Shown piece after piece: positions 11,015-21,856 of a DNA stretch of 64,000 nt (its first letter is position 1; each line of letters begins with the position of its first letter). Made by a program: the position numbers and the translations under genes. Where the stretch lies: positions 48,296,181-48,360,180 of the forward strand of contig CM060307.1 of NCBI GenBank assembly GCA_030674185.1, given 5' to 3'. The stretch comes from Monoplex corrugatus. Its lineage: Eukaryota; Mollusca; Gastropoda; Littorinimorpha; Ranellidae. Under the pieces are notes generated by a model, which was given only the letters and a program-made list of their open reading frames with translations, was not told the origin of the DNA and ran no database searches.

Positions 11015-11560
11015 AATATACGATGGTGGTTCCCGTCGTCTTCCAACGGTTTGTGTACGGTCTCTCCGCCAGCCTTTGTCGTTCACACGACAACCTACAA
11101 GGCAGTAGGGGTGATTTTCAGTCAGGGTTTGCTCCCTTAGCCTTATCCTCTCCCGAGATAACCACAAGACAGTTGTGCTATTTACTCATAGCTGGGAGTC
11201 TGGTTTGTGGACACCAGGGCATGTCCGCACGCTGGTCGGCCTTCGTGCCGCACGTCTGCGGGCCAGATCTCCTCTGCGTCTGTCGAGTTTTAGCCTGAGT
11301 CCGTGAGGTGCTCAGTTACCACATGTGGCCACGAGGAGGCACAACGTAGGGCTTGCTGATGGAGAGGCTATGTACTGAGAGACAGAGAGACTTATGCATT
11401 CTGCTCTCCTTTTCGCATAGCTGCAAGCAGCGTGCGGACATGCCCTGGTGTCCACAAACCAGACTCCCAGCTATGGGTAAATAGCACCAGAGGTGCAGGC
11501 TGAAACCGAGAGGTGACAAACACACAGTCACTAGCCAACACACTAGACGCGTCATATCAG
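11015..11560 (-). mobile_element. RTE-like LINE 5'-region fragment, inverted against the next fragment
   Basis: This block matches 55400-55925, which lies directly upstream (in minus-strand sense) of the LINE endonuclease frame, so it is probably LINE 5' sequence. Shared phrases include gatggtggt near 11020, accagggcatgtcc, cgtagggcttgctgatggag, cttttcgcatagctgcaagc and ccaacacactagacgcgtca. A 60-bp inverted repeat lies within it (see 11175-11487). Confidence 0.6.
11175..11487. repeat. 60-bp inverted repeat, 193-bp spacer
   Basis: Bases 11175-11234 are the reverse complement of 11428-11487 with one mismatch seen by eye (T versus C at position 12 of the arm). The arm includes GGAGTCTGGTTTGTGGACAC. 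The 55.4-55.9 kb relative has only one arm, so the second arm here is a later event. Confidence 0.85.
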
Positions 11561-11565
11561 CCAAT

Positions 11566-11678
11566 AGAAATATTGGATGGACTGGCTGAGGACAGAGAGG
11601 GTGGAAGATGTACTTGCAGCTACAAGGGATAGATTCGTATGAAGGGCCGTGACCGCTAACGCCCATGCGGCAGGGCAC

Positions 11679-11714
<36 letters not shown>

Positions 11715-11746
11715 TGATGATGTTGATGATGATGATGATGATGATA
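11566..11746 (+). mobile_element. RTE-like LINE 3' end with expanded GAT tail
   Basis: Only the last ~130 bp of the LINE remain (tattggatggactggctgag ... gcagggcac), followed by a GAT repeat of about 66 bp at 11681-11746. The tail here is much longer than in the sibling copies. Confidence 0.8.
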
Positions 11747-12057
11747 TATAGGTTCTTGTGACTTTGACCTTGGCTCTATCGACTTCCAAACATATGCATT
11801 TAGGACTGCTGAAAGGTCCACATTATTGACCCAAATTTGGGAAAGATTCATCTAAGAAGCAACCGATAAATCTTGCTGGAGCAGCTTTCTCGGTTCAGTA
11901 TGAAACTATCTCCCTTTTCACCCTAAGAAAAAGAGGGGATATATGATATGGATCACATGGCAACCAGCGTAGCCATGCATTGTATCGGTGTGGGAAGAGT
12001 AAATATTACAGTAGAGCGATATCTAAACTTTTAGGTATTACCTTTAATACTGTATAC

Positions 12058-12170
12058 AATCACACGCACACCTGCACACACAGACACTCGCACACACATG
12101 CACACACACAGACATATACGCATATAAAGACACACACGCACACACGAGCGCGCATGCACCTACCCATTTC

Positions 12171-12236
<66 letters not shown>

Positions 12237-12243
12237 ACACACA

Positions 12244-12318
<75 letters not shown>
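12058..12318. repeat. CA microsatellite
   Basis: Interrupted CA repeat, nearly pure from 12174 to 12317. Open frames on both strands are by-products. Confidence 0.97.
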
Positions 12319-12424
12319 TTTGTACATTTGTGTGACAAAGGAAGTGTTGACAGCTGAGTTTTATTTCAGTCACAAAAAGGAGGCGTATTACAATAGCTTG
12401 ACCATCTTCCTTTTCCCGAAGAAC

Positions 12425-12680
12425 ATTAGTAAAGAAGATCAGGAAAAGACAAGCAACATTTCTAGGACATTTTATGAGGCAAGAGAAATTAGAGCACGTA
12501 GTCACAACAGGAAAGCTGGAGGGAAAGAAAAAACCAGGTAGACCCTGGGAGAAAATACTGGACGGACTTGAAGAGTGGCTGAAGACAGAGAGGGTGGGAG
12601 ATGTACCTGCAGCGACAAGGGATAGATTCGTATGGAGGGCCATGATCGCCAACGCCATGCGGCGGGGCACATGATGATGA
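12425..12680 (+). mobile_element. RTE-like LINE 3' fragment
   Basis: Begins at aagaagatcaggaaaagaca and runs through the HVVTTGKLEGK and VWRAMIANAMRRGT blocks to a short GATGATG end. Confidence 0.85.
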
Positions 12681-12792
12681 GCCTGGACATTTCGAACAGT
12701 TTACTGCCGAAAAAAAAAAGTCATAATTCCGCTTAAAAGAAGTTTTAACGTTCTTAAGCCACCGATGGAATGACGTTTTTCATCATTGTTAT

Positions 12793-13004
12793 TTAACCTT
12801 TTGACTCCCGCATTCTGTCCACCAGCATCCTGCATTGTCAACCATATCCGTTGACTCCCTCATCCTATCTACCAGCTTCATGCAGGAAACTCGTAGATAG
12901 GGTGAGGGAGTCAAAGGGTTAAGTTTTTGCAGTTGATAGGGTGAGGGAGTCAAAGGTTCAAGTTTTTGCAGTCGATGGATAGGGTGCAGGAGTCAAAAGA
13001 TTAA
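12793..13004. mobile_element. TTAA-flanked foldback element, copy 3
   Basis: Starts TTAACCTTTTGACTCCC and ends GTCAAAAGATTAA. Internal GGGTGAGGGAGTCAAAGG blocks occur twice more. The left arm includes cagcatcctgcattgtcaac, shared with copies 1, 2 and 4. Confidence 0.65.
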
Positions 13005-13519
13005 TTTTAAAAAAATGCCATTTCATTCAGAAATGATCGGATTGACGGGAGACCATTATTTCTAGATATAGAAGTTTTCGTGGTAAAATTCTGAATTTCT
13101 TCTAGTAGTGTCAAAATAAGTCGCCATACTTTGGGTATTTGCAGCTCGGGTCGAATTGAATGCCATACTGCTTTTAAAACGACCGCATAACCTCTTTCCT
13201 CCTTAACGACTGTCGACTTCTTTCTCACCCCACCCCCACCCCCTTCATGGTTTTCAAGCTATTCGGTTTTGCAACGAAGAAGTGTTTGGAGTGTATTCAA
13301 GAGGGATTCAATGTACTGGGACAATTTCAAATGCACTCTATCCCAATCTTGTCGGTCATTATCTGGCAGACCTCTTCAGCATGTGCAAAATCCCCTGCGA
13401 TGGCGAGGACTTGAAAATGGAAGAGGGTGCTGGTGTTGGTGGAGGATCTACGATTCCAGTTGACAGTGTTGTCATAGTATGGAACAGTAGTATGGAACCA
13501 GAAAAACACGAAAAATAGA

Positions 13520-13605
13520 ATCAGAACGTGTATTTAATACAACAAGACAAGACAGGCGCAAATTTTCGGCCCCTACTGGCCTTTATCGAACGTGAATGTA
13601 AGCAC
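13520..13605. repeat. Dispersed repeat (acaagacaggcgcaaatttt)
   Basis: The segment around 13538-13590 (aacaagacaagacaggcgca, then aattttcggcccctactggcc) recurs at 61334-61372 and, inverted, at 61455-61500. It is a short dispersed element of unknown class. Confidence 0.55.
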
Positions 13606-13844
13606 AACCAATTACCAAATACTAGTACGATTACAGTATTAAGATGGGCGGCAAACAACAGACAAGAGTGTATGTTAGTGGCTGAGATTGATCTCCTAAG
13701 CGTGACATGGTGCCAGAATCTTTTGGGCCTCAATAAGGCACTTGACTTGGTGTGTTTTTTTTCGTTGCGTTTTTTTCTTTGCTTTTTAAAATATCCCTTA
13801 AAAACAAGGATAAAAGAAAAAAGGAGATTATTTCATACCTACCG

Positions 13845-13910
<66 letters not shown>

Positions 13911-14039
13911 GATGAGAGAGAGGGTGAGAGTGATGTGAGGAGAAAGAGCGCGCAAATGAGGAGAGAATGTGTGTGTGTGAGAGAGAGAGAGATGGGAGAG
14001 AGAATAGTGAGGGAGAGAGAGTGAGTGAGAGAGAGAGAG

Positions 14040-14076
<37 letters not shown>

Positions 14077-14444
14077 GGAGAGAGAGAGAGAGGAGAGAGT
14101 GCGCGAGGAGGAGAGAGAGAGAGTGGAGAGGAGAAGAGAGGAAGAGAGAGAATGGTGGAGAGAGAGAGAGGAGAGAGGGTGAGAGAGAGGAGAGAGAGGA
14201 GAGTGAGAAGAGAGAGAGAATGAGAGAGAGGAGAGTGGGGAGAGAGAGAGAGAGAAGAGAGTGAGGAGAGAGAGAGAGAGAGGAGAGAGAGTGAGAAGGC
14301 GCGAAGAGAGAGAAAGTGGAGAGAGAGAGAGAGGAGAGAGAGTGAAAGAGTGAGAGAGAGAGAGTCGGAGAGAGAGAAGAGAGAATGCGCGCGGGAGAGA
14401 GAAGTGAGAGAGAGTGAGAGAGAGAGAGAGAGAGATGAGGAGGG

Positions 14445-14475
<31 letters not shown>

Positions 14476-14502
14476 GAGATGGAGAGAGAGAGAGAGAGGA
14501 GG
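13845..14502. repeat. GA microsatellite, about 650 bp
   Basis: GA repeat, pure at 13849-13905 and interrupted after that. The Arg-Glu frames on one strand and Ser-Leu frames on the other are by-products. Confidence 0.97.
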
Positions 14503-14807
14503 AGAGGAACTTTTTTTACGAGGACAATACGTGACAAAGTGGAAAAAGTCAAATGTTTGGTATACAAACCTGTAGCCACCAGTTAACTGGTGCAATCTTA
14601 TTCACATAGAATCCGACTGTAGATTCGGTATCTCAGCGTGCTAGTCCTCATATGCTCAAGAGTGGTACGACCGTAAAAACTCAACAAAACAAACAGTGAA
14701 CTAGTGCGTGTCGAGATAGAGTTGATAACAATACTGCTCGGATATCTGGCCTATAGTGTGGTATGTAAATTTTCTCTCCTCTCGTAAATAAGTCTCTGTT
14801 TCTCACC

Positions 14808-14858
14808 CCCCCCCCCCCCCGATACACACATACATGGGGATGCTCGCACGGGAGCACA

Positions 14859-14916
<58 letters not shown>

Positions 14917-14945
14917 AACACACACACACGCACACACACACACAT
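14808..14945. repeat. Poly-C and CA microsatellite
   Basis: C run at 14807-14820, followed by a CA repeat at 14861-14944. Confidence 0.97.
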
Positions 14946-15268
14946 TGTCACGCAGTTTTGTTCATTTTTTTTTGTACTCTCCCTTTTCTTCTCGTTTGGG
15001 GACAAGGGTGTTTGCTTGGGTTAGCGTGTGTGTGGAGTCTTAGCCAACTGGGATAAACTCAACTGTCCAGTTACAGTTTACCTGTGCCTGTGTGTGTGCT
15101 TTTACGTGATTCTGTATTTTGGCTGTGAAAATTTCTTTTTATTATTTTCTTTACAATGCAATATGCACAATGTCATTTACAATATAGCATCGAACACATT
15201 TCAAATCATTTACAATATACAATCGAACACATTTCAGATCATTTACAACATAACATCGAACACATTTG

Positions 15269-15269
<1 letters not shown>

Positions 15270-15305
<36 letters not shown>
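15270..15305. repeat. ATA microsatellite
   Basis: About 12 AAT triplets. Just before it, three copies of a ~34-bp unit (catttacaa...atcgaacacatttc) occur between 15173 and 15268. Confidence 0.9.
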
Positions 15306-15308
<3 letters not shown>

Positions 15309-15519
15309 CAAAACAACAATAATGATAACAGTATGTCTACGGCGCTCAATATTGGCAATTCAAATCAAAGCGCACTCATGCACCAGGCATACGCATACAA
15401 TCGACAAAGACCACCTTACAATATTTGATATTAATACACAGACTGAGGGAGAGAAGTTGTAGAATTGAGAAATGGGGTGAGTTTTTATATTGGATATAAA
15501 AGCTGAAAGGGTAGGTGTT

Positions 15520-15850
15520 AGGCCAAGGCAGAGCGGAAGTCTATTCCAGGTTGACGGTCCTGAGACAACAAAAGAACGCTGGCCAACATTTGATATTTAA
15601 ATCTAGAGACCTGAAGGAAAAGAGTACCTGAAGCTGAGGGCAAGGTGCCAGCTGGCGTATAAATGTTGATGTTGTCACAAAGATATGATGGAGCAGACTG
15701 GTGAATAGATCTGTAATACAAAGTATCCAGCTTATATTCAGTTCTTTTTCAAGACAGGCAACCAGTGAAGAGAGCGAAGGAGAGGACTGATATGATCAAA
15801 CCTTTTCTTTCTGAGAACAAGACGAGCAGCTATGTTTTGTATGCGTCAGA
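15520..15850 (-). mobile_element. CR1/L2-like LINE fragment
   Basis: On the minus strand the frame reads RIQNIAARLVLRKK, then DHISPLLRSLHWLPV. After one frameshift it reads YKLDTLYYRS and a P-SYL block. These match, block for block, the plus-strand copy at 17643 (RIQNNAARLVLKKK, HISPILAQLHWLPV, YKLDTMCYKS). This is the C-terminal region of CR1/L2-type non-LTR retrotransposon polymerases. Degenerate. Confidence 0.8.
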
Positions 15851-15884
15851 GCCGAAAAATCCCAAAATTATTAATTTTGAAGGG

Positions 15885-16145
15885 AGTGGTGAGGATTCGA
15901 ATCTACAACCTTCCAGTCGGTAGTCCGTTGCGTTAACCACTACACCACGGCAGATTTGGTATGTTGTACCAGCTTGGCTATCTCCACTTCAGAGACAGTC
16001 ACCTCGTAGGAATGTGATGGGGATTCGAGCCCACAACCTTCCAGTCGGTAGTCCGTTGCGTTAACCACTACACCATGATAGAGTTGATATGTTGTACCAG
16101 CTTGGCTATCTCCACTTTGAAGACAATTAACTCGTTGAAATGTGC
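15885..16145 (-). mobile_element. Tandem pair of tRNA-derived SINE units
   Basis: On the minus strand, TGGTGTAGTGGTTAACGCA (A-box-like) and a GATTCGAATCC / GGCTCGAATCC B-box occur twice, at about 15957-15888 and 16078-16017. The ~128-bp unit, including gttgtaccagcttggctatc, is tandemly repeated. These are tRNA-like heads and not mature tRNA genes: they lack a full cloverleaf acceptor stem. Confidence 0.7.
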
Positions 16146-16575
16146 ACCACGGATGTGTTTTCTTTCCAACTTATTTAATGGATCTAAGTCCGGGTGACCT
16201 AAATCTCGAGAACAGAAATGTGTGGCAGAGCGTTGCATTGGTATGATATTTCACTGTGTTCTCCGTTGCAAGATCCGTTGTTATGTATTTCTATGGCGAA
16301 TCCTTTAACAATGTTTTACGTCTTTTTCGGATTCCAGGTCTTCATATTTTCATCAGAAACGTCCTCTATTAATTAATCTTGATTAAATGGTTTGTCCCGA
16401 TGGAACGCGATGCGCCCTGAACTGAATACATGGTTATCATAGGCACATGATCATCACCATCATCTTCACATTTCTTTGCTTTCTTCTGAACTTGATAGGT
16501 CTTGGAGAGGTGGGAGTGTGCCACTCTGACGATTGTATCTTTAATATGGAGATTTGCCCATCGAAGCTACTGCGC
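16146..16575. other. Unassigned spacer
   Basis: No gene or repeat family recognised. Confidence 0.4.
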
Positions 16576-16576
16576 T

Positions 16577-17178
16577 CTTTCAGTTTCAGTTTTTGAAGGT
16601 GATGTCTCCACGCTCGGAATGAAATCCATATGCACTAACGTTCACATGTGCCATGTGATGGAGAAGATTTAGAATGATCACGGCACAAGCCTTAACCCTG
16701 CATATAAACCCATGAGCTGGCCAGGTCCTGAGGTTCTACCTAGATAGTTCCAAAAGCCTGGAGTCGTAGTGGAGTGAGGTGACAGAGACCTCAACTTTTC
16801 CCGGGGCCAGCACCACGAGGGCGGTGCCCATCCCCTCTCCCTCGCTTCAAATTCACATTCACATTATTTTCACCAAGACTTCAGAAAGGCAAGAAGTCTA
16901 ATTGGTCTTCAAGGGGTGGGACCTGGGAAATCAACCTATCTCTCCAATGTTTTTTACCAAGGCAGCTGGACAATACCATGCTCTTCACGATTTTCAACTG
17001 CCGTGGGATCTTTAGCACGCGCAGCCAGAAGCTCGAAGGCACACGGATCCAACTCGTTTTTCGTACCCGACCAAATGACTAGACGAGAAAAATCGAGGCC
17101 TCTACGGGTAGCAAAACCCTGACCCTCGCGTTTTGTTATTGGCAGGCGAACGTCTGAACCATTCTGCCACTCTTCTCC
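16577..17178 (-). mobile_element. tRNA-derived SINE, long copy 2
   Basis: Same architecture as 1820-2463. On the minus strand the tRNA-like head is at about 17178-17100, followed by the body with the cttcagaaaggcaagaag-type segment (written on plus). The 3' cassette at 16577-16760 ends in AAACTG repeats. It is nearly collinear with copy 1 along its whole length. Confidence 0.75.
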
Positions 17179-17399
17179 CCTTCAGTAAACTATTCTCCCT
17201 TTCAATAGTTCGCTCTTTCAATAAACTATGACGACTGCAGAAATCGGATTTTTTTAAAGGGAAACTACAACAAGCTGTTTCTACGTCCTTTTCAAATAGG
17301 AAGTTCTTTCCCTTGGACCATGAAACGGTGTGTTGTATTCTCTGGAGATCCGACCTGTATTTCAGACGATATCGAAGGTGGACTTTAATGATACCAATA

Positions 17400-17640
17400 C
17401 TACTACTAATAAAAACAACAACAACAACAACAACAACAATTATACTACTACTATTACTACTACTACACAACCACCACCACCACCACTACTACTACTACTT
17501 CTCTCCTCCTCCTCCCACTACTACTACTACTACGACGACTACTAATATTACTACTACTACTACTGCTGCTGCTACTGCTACCTACTGCTGCTGCTACTGC
17601 TGCTGCTGCTAAATACTACTGCTACTACTACTAACAATAA
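17400..17640. repeat. Compound triplet microsatellite (AAC, ACT, CCA, GCT)
   Basis: Mixed triplet runs of about 230 bp that abut the LINE fragment at 17643. Confidence 0.95.
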
Positions 17641-17642
17641 TA

Positions 17643-18247
17643 ACTCTCGCATTGACTATTGCAATTCACTCCTGTCTGGTCTTCCTGCCTCCAACATTCA
17701 CATCCTACAGCGCATTCAAAACAATGCTGCACGCCTTGTACTCAAAAAGAAAAAAGCTGACCACATATCTCCTATCCTGGCACAACTTCACTGGCTCCCT
17801 GTATCAAAGCGCATACAGTACAAACTAGACACCATGTGCTACAAAAGCCTCAATAACGCAGTCCCCGATTACCTGTCAAGCCTACTTGAGATCTATGTTC
17901 CCTCACGTACCCTCCGCTCTGCCTCCGATCCTCTGACTTTTCGCTTTCCACGCACTAAGCTCAATACCTATGGTCCACGAGCCTTCTCTGTTTCTGGTCC
18001 ACTGTCCTGGAACAAACTTCCTCTCTCAGTCCGTCAGCAATCTACTTTTGTCTCCTTCAAGTCCGCTCTCAAAACTCACCTTTTCTCCTCTGCATAAAAT
18101 CCTGACCTCATTCAATCCCCTCTGCAGCCTGTCTTCACTCGGAGGGGAATCACATTGTAATATATAATTGTGTATAATATGCTCTCTATAATTTTCCATT
18201 GCTTTTATTCTTTCTCCCCATTTATAGCCGTGTGCGTATGTGTGTGT

Positions 18248-18278
<31 letters not shown>

Positions 18279-18390
18279 CGTGCGTGCGTGTGTGTGCGTG
18301 CGTGCGTGCGTGTGTGTCTGTTTTAGCGCTTAGATTTGATTTTATCAAGATTTTGCGCTATATAAATAAAATATTGTATTTGTATTGTAT
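17643..18390 (+). mobile_element. CR1/L2-like LINE 3' end
   Basis: One open frame to TAA at 18097 gives the polymerase C-terminal domain: IDYCNSLLSGLP, RIQNNAARLVLKKK, DHISPILAQLHWLPV, YKLDTMCYKS and SWNKLPLSVR. The 3' UTR of about 290 bp contains a TG microsatellite (18235-18320) and ends gcgctatataaataaaat. It is 5' truncated, and the remaining frame is intact. Confidence 0.85.
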
Positions 18391-18393
18391 AAC

Positions 18394-18610
18394 AATGCGC
18401 CAAATCTTGACCTAAGAATGAAACCAAGGCACTCACTCTTATCCCTCACCAAGGCAATCACCACCACCACCAACACCAACACCACTAGCAACAACAACAA
18501 CAACAACTACTACTACTACTTCTACTACTACTACTACTACTACTTACAATGCACCAAATCTTGACTCAAGAATCAAATTAAGGCGCTCATTCTTATCCCT
18601 CACCAAAACA
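18394..18610. repeat. Two-copy 155-bp tandem repeat with triplet core
   Basis: The block beginning caatgcgccaaatcttgac at 18394 recurs at 18547 (caatgcaccaaatcttgac). ACC/AAC/TAC triplets lie between the two copies. Confidence 0.7.
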
Positions 18611-18774
18611 ATCACCGACAACGACCCAGTCTCCAGGGCACAAAGCACACGCAAACCAAACACTAGTGCTTCCTTACAGTGCACAGTGCACCATGTGACT
18701 TCAAGCTGATTCATGAGACTTGGGAACCTTCACCTGGAAGTAAAATCATTTCATTCTTCCCAGTGGATTAGGTG

Positions 18775-19385
18775 ATGGGTACTGTACGTCAGGTTGATAA
18801 GTTGAAATACCTGGAAACGGTCATTTCACTAGACGGTAGATGCACATCAGAAATAGCCCGTAGAATCGGCCAAACCAAAACAGCATTCAAGAAGATGAAA
18901 AGCATTCTTTCCAACAAACGCCTATCAATTAACATCAGGAAGAGAGTTCTTGAATGTTACATACAACCGATAATGTTATACGGTTGTGAGGCGTGGACAG
19001 TCAACAAGCAAAGCCAGAACAAGATTGAGGCAGCCGAGATGTGGTTTCTAAGAAGAATGTTGAGAGTTCCATGGACAGCAAAGAAAACAAACGAGACAGT
19101 CTTGATGGAGGCAGACACAAGAAGATCATTCATAAGGAAGATTAGGAAAAGACCACCAACATTTATAGGTCGTTTTATGAGGAAAGGGGAATTGGAGCAC
19201 CTGGTCACAACAGGAAAGCTGGAGGGAAAGAGAGCACCAGGTAGACCCAAGGAGAAAATATTGGACGGACTTGCAGGGTAGCTGAGGACAGAGAGGGTGG
19301 AGATGTGCTTGCGGCAGCAAGGGATAGATGCATATGGAGGGCCATGATCGCCAGCGCCATGTAGCAAGGCACTTGACGATGATCT
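18775..19385 (+). mobile_element. RTE-like LINE 3' fragment, largely open
   Basis: An open frame of 169 codons covers the polymerase C-terminal region (KYLETVISLDGRC, RIGQTKTAFKKMKSIL, YGCEAWTVNKQSQNKIEAAE, KRPPTFIGRFMRKGELEHLV). It stops at 19281, after which a frameshifted tail runs to gacgatgat. 5' truncated. Confidence 0.9.
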
Positions 19386-19989
19386 ATGAAACCGGATATG
19401 TCTTGCACAACAATACTAACCTAGATTCCTACATTACAATAGTGACATCGCGCGCGGTAACATAACACTACCATTGTTTTTATAAACTGGACCTCTAAAC
19501 ACTGTTTCACGAAGCCAAGATATCCTGTAGGATCTAACCTACGTCTATAATAATAACGCATTTACTCCAAGAACAATACTCCTGATGAACCTAGAATATT
19601 ACCAACACTTGATACCGCCATCGCGATACTTAGCAACGGAAGGCAGGGCACAGGGTTAAGCGTTCTGTTATAAACAATGGTGATGGTCCGGATGCTTGAA
19701 CTCTACAGTAACACCAAGAAGTTCTTAGCTCTAAACTGAAGTGTTGTCTTCGCCCAACAGTCAGAATGTCTTCCATGTCAGAAACACCTCTGCCAGAAAA
19801 TACTAGTTTGCCATTTGGGATGGTGAACCAAAGATGGAATTTCGCTCTTCTGTATTGTATTTTATTCTGCAGCATGTGTCACGTTGTATTATGTAGTGTC
19901 CATAAAAGAAAATTAAACAGGAAACAGATCTGAAAGACGGAGATAGATTGATAGACAGACAGGCAGACAGACAGAGAGACGGATAGACA

Positions 19990-19996
19990 GACAGGT

Positions 19997-20029
<33 letters not shown>

Positions 20030-20081
20030 TAGATGGATAGATAGATAGAAAGATAGATAAATAGATAGAGACACAGAGAGT

Positions 20082-20131
<50 letters not shown>

Positions 20132-20135
20132 ACTT
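19990..20135. repeat. TA, AGAT and GA microsatellites
   Basis: AGAC/AGAT-rich start (from about 19935), TA run at 20001-20026, AGAT units to about 20070, GA run to about 20130. Confidence 0.95.
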
Positions 20136-20490
20136 TATTTACCGATTTATTTCTAAGAGTTTATTGCTCAAACAGAGACCCAGGAAAGTACACAGAACAC
20201 TTACCTGTCGTTGATTATGATGGTGGTAATAATGATGATGATAAAGATGATGATGAGAGTAACACAACTACTACTGCTATTTGTAGTTGTGTTGCTTAAC
20301 TTTCTGACCCAAGGAAAATGTAACCGCGACCTAATTGGCTGCCCCCTTTCTGCCAGTGGCTGAAAGTGACCGCCCTTATCAAATCACGGCTACTCCTACA
20401 CTCCTCATTTCTCTGGTGTGGAAAGTATCGTCTGCCAATTTTTGTCAGTGCTTGCTGTCTCAGATCTCCTGAAATCCAGTTTTGCCTGTC
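20136..20490. other. Unassigned spacer
   Basis: No supported exon. Short ATG-type triplets at about 20217-20270. Confidence 0.4.
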
Positions 20491-20496
20491 CTCAGG

Positions 20497-20514
20497 TTGT
20501 GTGTGTGTGTGTGT

Positions 20515-20595
<81 letters not shown>
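20497..20595. repeat. GT microsatellite
   Basis: Almost pure GT repeat. Confidence 0.97.
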
Positions 20596-20598
<3 letters not shown>

Positions 20599-21134
20599 AA
20601 TTTTCTTTGCCCATAATATTGTGACTGAAATATTTCTGATCACATTTTATGCATTGTACAAGTCATGGTGTATCGCACTGTGCGTATGACGACGTGCTGA
20701 TAGTATAGGCATGCAGCAGCGTTCAGAAATACTGTTTGCAATGCTTTCATTTTGTTTGTTTGTAGTCATGTGAATGACATGTTTTGGGTTGCTTTCTGTG
20801 TTTGGTGTAAATCACAATTATTTACAGTGTACATACTAACATTTGTAAAATATAGATATACAATAGCATTCAAAAATCGACCATTTTGATAGATTAAAAG
20901 CAGATTCTCTCAAACAGTGAATTTGGTAGAGATCCACCAATAGACAGCTGAGAAAACCACACAACTTAAACTCAAGTTTATAGGTATACACGTTCGTGTT
21001 TGTATACTGCAGACGCTGGGGGAGCTGGACAGCAGAAGGTACACAGACTAGTCAGAGGAGAAACCCCCGTCAAGCAAGCTTTCAGTCCTCAACTCCTGGC
21101 AGTCTAAGGGGGCTCGTCCGCATCCATGTCATGA

Positions 21135-21420
21135 TTCCAGTTTCAGTTTCAGTTTCTCAAGATGATGACGTCTCCGTGCTCAGAACAAATTCCATATGCA
21201 CAAACGTCACAGGTGCCACGTGTATGGTGATCGTGGCACAAGCCTTAAGCCTGCACATAAACCCATGAACTGGCCAGGTCCTGAGGCCCTACCTAGACTA
21301 TGTTTTACCTACTCCATATTTTGTACTGGTATTTTATCAGCATACCACTGGAATAATCTTGGTTACATGTAAATGACATGTGTATGTGTGCATCTTACCT
21401 TCAAAAAAGGAACACATACA
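21135..21420 (-). mobile_element. Repeat sharing the SINE 3' cassette, copy 1
   Basis: Bases 21135-21295 match the terminal cassette of the long SINEs (cagtttcagtttctcaagat ... ctggccaggtcctgag). Beyond 21297 the sequence is different and is shared only with 57230-57330 (ttttactggtattttatcag-like, tacatgtaaatgacatgtgt). In minus sense, two different bodies carry the same 3' tail. Confidence 0.6.
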
Positions 21421-21487
21421 CAAAGTAAATACATAGATTTATGATTCCAGATGCCCCTCTACTGTCATCATTTTATATAGAAAATCG

Positions 21488-21585
21488 TCCACCACCAGGG
21501 TTCAGACCCAAGCACCCAAGGTGGCCAGGTGTCTCAAGACCAATTGATGTCTTAACCACTTAACTATCGTACACCAGTAACATGT
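21488..21585 (-). mobile_element. tRNA-like SINE head
   Basis: On the minus strand, TAGTTAAGTGGTTAAGACA (A-box-like) is followed by GGGTCTGAACCCTGG (B-box-like). It is an isolated head fragment. Confidence 0.5.
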
Positions 21586-21856
21586 AGGCGCTTACTGCAT
21601 TACTGGAAAGAAGCATTTGCCTGGGGAAACAGGTCTGGGGGAACGTAGTTCTGGAGGAAAATAGATCTTTGGGGAACATAGACCTGTGGGGAACCCGAGG
21701 ACATTCTCAATATACGATCTTGGTGCACGCGGTGCATATGCTCTAAATGATGAAAATGAATTGTCTTTTCTCATCACAGTATCTTTATATCCACCTGCTC
21801 AAAGATCACTGTCTGCTTACTTTAATCGTGGTCAAACCATGTATTGTTTTCTCTAC

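Noticed and set aside
13828..14595. Ser/Leu-rich and Arg/Glu-rich frames of up to 255 codons
   Set aside because: By-products of the GA microsatellite.
15888..16078. Possible functional tRNA genes on the minus strand
   Set aside because: Box A and box B are present, but a complete acceptor stem and cloverleaf could not be built, and the unit is tandemly repeated within longer repeat sequence.
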